DNA from: Brachionus manjavacas
Taxonomy: Eukaryota; Rotifera; Eurotatoria; Ploima; Brachionidae
Assembly: GCA_019054805.1 (NCBI GenBank)
Contig: JAHQIY010000014.1
Coordinates: 1 to 64,000, forward strand
Direction: 5' to 3'
DNA length: 64,000 nucleotides
The notes below the pieces were generated by a model. The model saw only the letters and a list, made by a program, of their open reading frames with translations. It did not search any database and was not told the DNA's origin. Positions 59,795-64,000 of this stretch are shown here, in pieces; the stretch's first letter is position 1, and every line of letters starts with the position of its first letter. A program made the position numbers and the translations under genes.

Positions 59795-60376
59795 TTAGTT
59801 TAAACAAATGCTTAATTTTAAAAAATTTATGTTAGAATATTCGAAATCTGCTAGATAGTTTTCGACTATATTCTCCACAGAAATGCTTTCGCAATTATGA
59901 GAAGACACTGCAATATTCGCCATTACATCACAAATATCGTTTATATCTTCTTCAATTTCTTTTATTTTTTTTTCATCCAATTGTTGATTGGAAAAAATAA
60001 ATGTTTGAATTATTGAGTTGCCTTGTTCAGAAAAGATAATTTCCTGAGTGTCAGATTCATAATGAAAGGCTGCTTTCAGTAAATTTCCAATATCGATTGG
60101 CGATGGAAATGCGTCAAAATGAATTTTAATTTCATTTTCGTCAAACTGTCCTTGATAGTTATTTTTCCTGATATTCGACGAAATTGGATGCGTATGCCAT
60201 GAAATTAGTTCATCGGATATAGGAAAAATTTGAATTGATTCCAGGAACAGTGTTTCTGGACTTCCGTTCTGAATATTGGTAATATTTCCGGTATCTTTTT
60301 CGAAAACACCACCCATTTCATAAGAAAAATGCATTGTTTGTGGATCATTAATTATATTAGATATATGGATGGACAT
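59795..60376 (-). CDS. JAMM/MPN-like metalloprotease-related protein
   Basis: A single intact 193-codon frame from ATG 60376. Residues 20-25 are YEMGGVF, giving the Glu expected near the start of an MPN fold. LISWHTHP (about residues 57-64) and FPSPIDIGNLL (about residues 89-99) supply H-x-H, Ser and Asp of the JAMM zinc site. The gap between H-x-H and S-x2-D is longer than in the classic motif, which is seen in some viral and mobile-element MPN proteins but lowers certainty. JAMM proteins cleave ubiquitin-like modifiers. It lies between the KSSQPDG repeat gene and the transposase-like gene, all on the minus strand. The C-terminal third is acidic with no recognised domain. Confidence 0.6.
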   Translation of the reverse strand: MSIHISNIINDPQTMHFSYEMGGVFEKDTGNITNIQNGSPETLFLESIQIFPISDELISWHTHPISSNIRKNNYQGQFDENEIKIHFDAFPSPIDIGNLLKAAFHYESDTQEIIFSEQGNSIIQTFIFSNQQLDEKKIKEIEEDINDICDVMANIAVSSHNCESISVENIVENYLADFEYSNINFLKLSICLN

Positions 60377-60922
60377 TTTTGGTTTAAATTTCTAATTTTC
60401 TAAAAATAAAGTAGAATAATTAAAAATTGAATATATTGAATTCAAAAACAACAAAATTTATTTGAATTTTCCTGGATTTAAAAAAAATTGATTTATTATT
60501 TTATTAAATAAATACCTAAATGACTCTTTATCCAACAAAAAATAAATCAAAAAATTTTAAAAATCGAAGAATTTCAAATTTATTTTAACTCAATTAATAA
60601 ATTTCAATTTTTATATTTATAATTTTACAATTTTAATTCTATAATTCACAAAGGAAAAAACTAAATTTACTGAAAATCAAAATAAAGAAGCTTCAAAATT
60701 AGTCCAACAAAACTAAATTCACTGAAAATCAAAATAAAAAGCTTCAAAATTAGTCCAACAACAATTTGATCCCTTAACATACATAAAAAATGAAATAATT
60801 GAGTCGTTTCAGTTGTTAAACCGAAATAATAAAGAAAAAAGGTCAATAAATTAGAATGTTTTATTTCTTTTAAATTTTAAATCAATATTTTTAGATAATT
60901 GTTTGAAATTCGATTAAATAAA
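60377..60922. other. Gene-free spacer with a 52-bp tandem duplication
   Basis: aactaaatt..actgaaaatc...ccaacaa occurs at 60659-60710 and 60711-60761. The rest is AT-rich without genes. Confidence 0.7.
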
Positions 60923-62540
60923 TTATTTCCTTTTCTTTTTTTTTGTTTTCGGTCCTTGATTATCTAGCGTGAAAATATCATTAGCAAGTTGATTTTCATC
61001 TTCATTCAAATTTTCTGCTAAAAAAATCACACTCGGCATCGTCTTTGTTTGGATGTACTGAGTGTTCGATACGATCTGGAATCTTTTCACCTTTTGATTT
61101 AAAATAATCATTGATCATTGAGGGTGCGAAAATACGACTTAAAGTCTCCCATGACCTTAAAAAAGATTTAAATATTATGTCCTAAATAAAGCGTGTTTTA
61201 CTCTTCATATTCCTCATCTTTTAAATTCCGCCATGCAAGCAAAAGTTCCATTTTTTTTGTTTCATCATTTATCTGATGATTTAGAATTTGATCAAACTTT
61301 AAATTTTAAAAAAGAAAAATTGAATTTAAAATAAGGAATTTTAAAAAATTATCTAAAATTACATAATATTCTATATTATGAATATCGTATTTGGTCTTAT
61401 CCTTAAACTCTTCCTCCAAATGTTTAATTGCTTCAAAAGTTTCAATAGGAAAATAGGCTTCGATAGATTTGCCGTCTGGCTGACTGGATTTTCGGTCTGT
61501 TCGACCAGATTTGCCGTGTGGTTGACTAGATTTTCTGCCTGTTTGACCAGATTTTCGGTCTGTTCGACCAGATTTTCGCTCTAATCGACCAGATTTGCCG
61601 TCAGTTTGACCAGATTTTCGGTCTGTTTGACCAGATTTTCCTTCTGGTTGACTATATTTTCTGCCTGGTTGACTAGATTTTCGGTCTGTTCGACCAGATT
61701 TGCCGTCAGTTTGACCAGATTTGCCGTCTTTTTGACCAGATTTGCCGTCTGTTTGACCAGATTTGCCGTCTTTTTGACCAGATTTGCCGTCTGGTTGACT
61801 AGATTTATTCTCTGGTTGACTAGATTTATTCTCTGGTTGACTAGATTTATTCTCTGGTTGACTAGATTTTTTCTCTGGTTGACTAGATTTTCCGACTGGT
61901 TGACTAGATTTTCCGTCTGGTTGACTAGATTTTCCGTCTGGTTGACTAGATTTGCCGTCTGGTTGACTAGATTTTCCGTCTGGTTGGCCAGATTTACCGA
62001 GCGTCCCAAATAACTCATTTGAAAGCTTTGAAATGGTAATGGTTGAACAAGTTTTGTCTGGTTGACCAATTCTCGCATTATTTGTCAAATCGGATAAATT
62101 GTCATGTTGACCAGGTCTCTTGACTTTTGCATCATTTTTTAAGACTTGTGTTCCAGAATTTTGATGTTTGCTTGCGCCTGTATCATTTTTTCTCTCCATT
62201 AGCTCTTTCTTTTGCTCCAACATAGTATCAAAATAGTCAAAGACAAGATTCTTATAAAAAGTTTCAATTTTTGTTTCATCGTTATCGATTTCGAATTGTT
62301 CAAATATGTAATCAAAAATGACGTTATCTGCAAAAGCTTCCTCGACAGATTTAAAATTTGGAACAAGTTGTGATTCTTAATATTAGTATTGAAATACATT
62401 TAATGTCATTCATTTAAAATAAATTATTGTTCTTACCTTTTGATAAAATTTTAAATTCAGCGGTGGAATAAAGCGTTTTCTTAATGATTTAATACAAAAC
62501 TTGGGCTCTCTTCAAACAGCTTTTTGATCGATTGTTATTC
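60923..62540 (-). CDS. Repeat-rich KSSQPDG protein with basic C-terminus, spliced
   Basis: The exon containing 61375-62370 is open from ESQLVPNFKSVEEAFADN through an acidic helical segment and an N-terminal KKELMERKND stretch into about 25 heptads of the type KSSQPDG/KSGQTDG. It then reads IEAYFPIETFEAIKHLEEEFKDK. Introns near 61310-61375 and 61149-61200 lead to MELLLAWRNLKDEEYEE and SWETLSRIFAPSMINDYFKSKGEKIPDRI, ending in KTKKKKRK, a likely nuclear signal, at the TAA 60923-60925. A one-base break lies in a T/A run near 61020. An upstream exon (about 62457-62540) has an in-frame TAA, and no start was found, so the 5' end is uncertain. The repeat is low-complexity and hydrophilic. Family unknown. 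Confidence 0.55.
61465..61995. repeat. 21-bp coding minisatellite, about 25 copies
   Basis: Variants of gactagattttccgtctggt with strict 21-bp spacing encode the KSSQPDG heptads. The array is open in several frames on both strands, which explains the long spurious frames there. Confidence 0.95.
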
Positions 62541-62604
62541 AAATCGCTTTTTGACTTCTAAAATTATTCGAAATAAAAATAAATAAAAAATCAAAGACTT
62601 AAAT
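62541..62604. other. Short AT-rich junction
   Basis: Separates the spliced gene from the LINE-derived tandem array; an acceptor-like ttttag lies at its gene side. Confidence 0.4.
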
Positions 62605-63530
62605 CTATATATTTATTTCTTTTTTTTGCGTTAATAGCCTTGGATATTCCATGGCAAAAAGCTTTATGTTTTTTAATTGTCTCATGAAAATTAGATTATC
62701 TATGAAAAACTCCTTCTTAATTTTCCTTATTTGGTTGTTCATAAATATGCCTTGGACATTCCAAGACATTATTTTGAAATACCTGTTGAGTGTTTGAACG
62801 CTTAATTTTTTGTAAAAATTTATATACCTAGATTCTGATATATTTATTTCTTTTTTTTGCGTTAATAGCCTTGGATATTCCATGGCAAAAAGCTTTATGT
62901 TTTTTAATTGTCTCATGATAATTAGATTATCTATGAAAAAATCCTTCTTAATTTTCCTTATTTGGTTGTTCATAAATATGCCTTGGACATTCCATGACAT
63001 TATTTTGAAATACCTGTTGAGTGTTTGAACGCTTAATTTTTTGTAAAAATTTATATACCTAGATTCTGATATATTTATTTCTTTTTTTTGCGTTAATAGC
63101 CTTGGATATTCCATGGCAAAAAGCTTTAAGTTTTTTAATTGTCTCATGATAATTAGATTATCTATTAAAAATCCTTCTTAATTTTCCTTATTTGGTTGTT
63201 CATAAATATGCCTTGGACATTCCATGACATTATTTTGAAAAACCTGTTGAGTGTTTGAACGCTTAATTTTTTGTAAAAATTTATATACCTAGATTCTGAT
63301 ATATTTATTTCTTTTTTTTGCGTTAATAGCCTTGGATATTCCATGGCAAAAAAGCTTTATGTTTTTTAATTGTCTCATGATAATTAGATTATCTATGAAA
63401 AAATCCTTCTTAATTTTCCTTATTTGGTTGTTCATAAATATGCCTTGGACATTCCATGACATTATTTTGAAATACCTGCTGAGTGTTTACTATGAATTTA
63501 TTTGCCTAGGATCTGATATATTTTTGGCTA
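62605..63530 (-). repeat. 231-bp tandem repeat derived from a LINE endonuclease N-terminus, four copies
   Basis: Units start near 62611, 62842, 63073 and 63303 (period 230-231). On the minus strand each encodes LNRYFKIMSWNVQGIF followed by a basic stretch. KIMSWNVQG is the typical first motif of apurinic-type endonucleases of non-LTR retrotransposons. 231 is a multiple of three, so translation runs through two joins (62605-63147); one-base differences stop it in the others. No RT or further endonuclease motif is present. Confidence 0.85.
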
Positions 63531-63532
63531 CT

Positions 63533-63615
63533 TGAAGTTGATGGTCAATTCAAGATATCATTTCAATTTCTCAGTACATTAAAATAATGATATTTTGAAT
63601 TGATCATCAACTTCA
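63533..63615. repeat. Imperfect inverted repeat
   Basis: 30-bp arms 63533-63562 and 63586-63615 pair with about three mismatches around a 23-base loop, inserted between the fourth and fifth repeat units. Confidence 0.85.
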
Positions 63616-63620
63616 GGATG

Positions 63621-63700
63621 CGATATTTTTTCCTTTTTTTTGCGTTAGTTGCATTGGATTTTCCATGGCAAAAAAGCTTTATGTTTTTTAATTTCAAATC
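63621..63700 (-). repeat. Partial fifth LINE-derived unit
   Basis: ttttttttgcgtta and ttccatggcaaaaaagcttt match the start of the 231-bp units with several differences, then homology ends. Confidence 0.75.
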
Positions 63701-64000
63701 GTAATTCATTATTAGGAAATGAATTTAATTATACATACCTGAGAGTAATTTGAAGAAAAGGATGAATTTTATGATATTGGTTGATAAGCTTCTTTCTCTT
63801 TGCTTTCTAGTGAGTTATTATGTTCATAAAATTTTTTGAACAAACATAATCCTGTTAGCTTTATTTTTGGAGGATTCAGCTAATAATTTTATTTATTTAA
63901 TTTATTTTTACAAATACTATTTTTTTACATTTTTGTTGACATTTCTGCACTCAATGAATTCTTTCTCAACTGTTTGATTATATTCTTCTTTTGAATTGTA
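63701..64000 (-). other. Right edge, possible exon fragment
   Basis: Mostly AT-rich. A minus-strand frame enters from the edge and runs to a TAG at 63917-63919 (NQTVEKEFIECRNVNKN). It could be the end of a gene outside the window; too short to name. Confidence 0.25.

Noticed and set aside
61465..61995. CRISPR-like regular array
   Set aside because: The 21-bp units are contiguous without spacers and encode a protein heptad in a eukaryotic gene.
61606..62013. Plus-strand Leu/Thr-rich frame and a second minus-strand Asn-Leu-Val frame
   Set aside because: Both arise because the 21-bp repeat is open in several frames; the KSSQPDG frame continues into spliced flanking exons.

Overview
The window is eukaryotic, very AT-rich DNA: short GT..AG introns of about 45-90 bp, long gene-poor AT stretches, TTAGGG-type telomeric repeats (CCCTAA on the + strand) and many transposon classes. 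Remnants of an animal-like leucine-rich-repeat gene, an Env-bearing gypsy-type element, a pogo/Tigger-like element and a LINE endonuclease point to an invertebrate animal. A small AT-rich animal such as a monogonont rotifer would fit, but the species cannot be proved from this sequence. Much of the window looks subtelomeric. LEFT PART (1-20,671): a 257-bp tandem repeat is followed by an envelope-glycoprotein-like gene (one intron), then a USP-type deubiquitinase that reads, across introns, straight into the N-terminal arm of a Helentron-type Helitron (basic repeat arm, zinc-binding DUF6570-like module, HUH Rep, PIF1-like helicase, endonuclease/exonuclease/phosphatase domain). Behind it, in the same orientation, lie two more Helitron copies, B (diverged, dead) and C (nearly identical to A). 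Both are 5'-truncated, and CCCTAA repeats sit exactly at each truncation point. All three copies share a 3' end made of a GGAC microsatellite, a terminal hairpin and CTAGGCAACCC. This is the picture expected of an element that inserts into telomeres, is eroded from its outer end, is capped by telomerase and is then hit again. MIDDLE PART (20,672-50,552): pseudogene and repeat territory. It holds a 689-bp segment present twice in inverted orientation (the second copy capped by CCCTAA repeats), broken LRR and FG-GAP genes, an intact-looking two-exon gene (34,122-35,028), an internally deleted gypsy-like element (gag zinc knuckle, protease, partial RT, env fragment), and a 7.34-kb direct duplication (26,231-33,570 and 42,550-49,891). 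The duplication carries a CRESS-type Rep gene, a pogo-like remnant and a palindromic element that has captured a gene fragment. In the second copy a 2.7-kb difference places the Rep directly against the gypsy RT fragment. RIGHT PART (52,306-62,540): four spliced, co-oriented minus-strand genes. In transcription order they are a repeat-rich KSSQPDG protein, a JAMM/MPN-like protein, a transposase-like protein ending in a Ulp1/SENP (C48) protease and a RING finger, and a coiled-coil protein with two MYT1-type C2HC fingers. They may be cargo of one large undescribed DNA element. Further right, a LINE endonuclease fragment is amplified as a 231-bp tandem repeat. Many coding regions carry single-base frame breaks in A or T runs. 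Comparing Helitron copies A and C shows that most are private to one copy, so either recent decay or uncorrected long-read error is likely, and calling individual genes dead needs caution.
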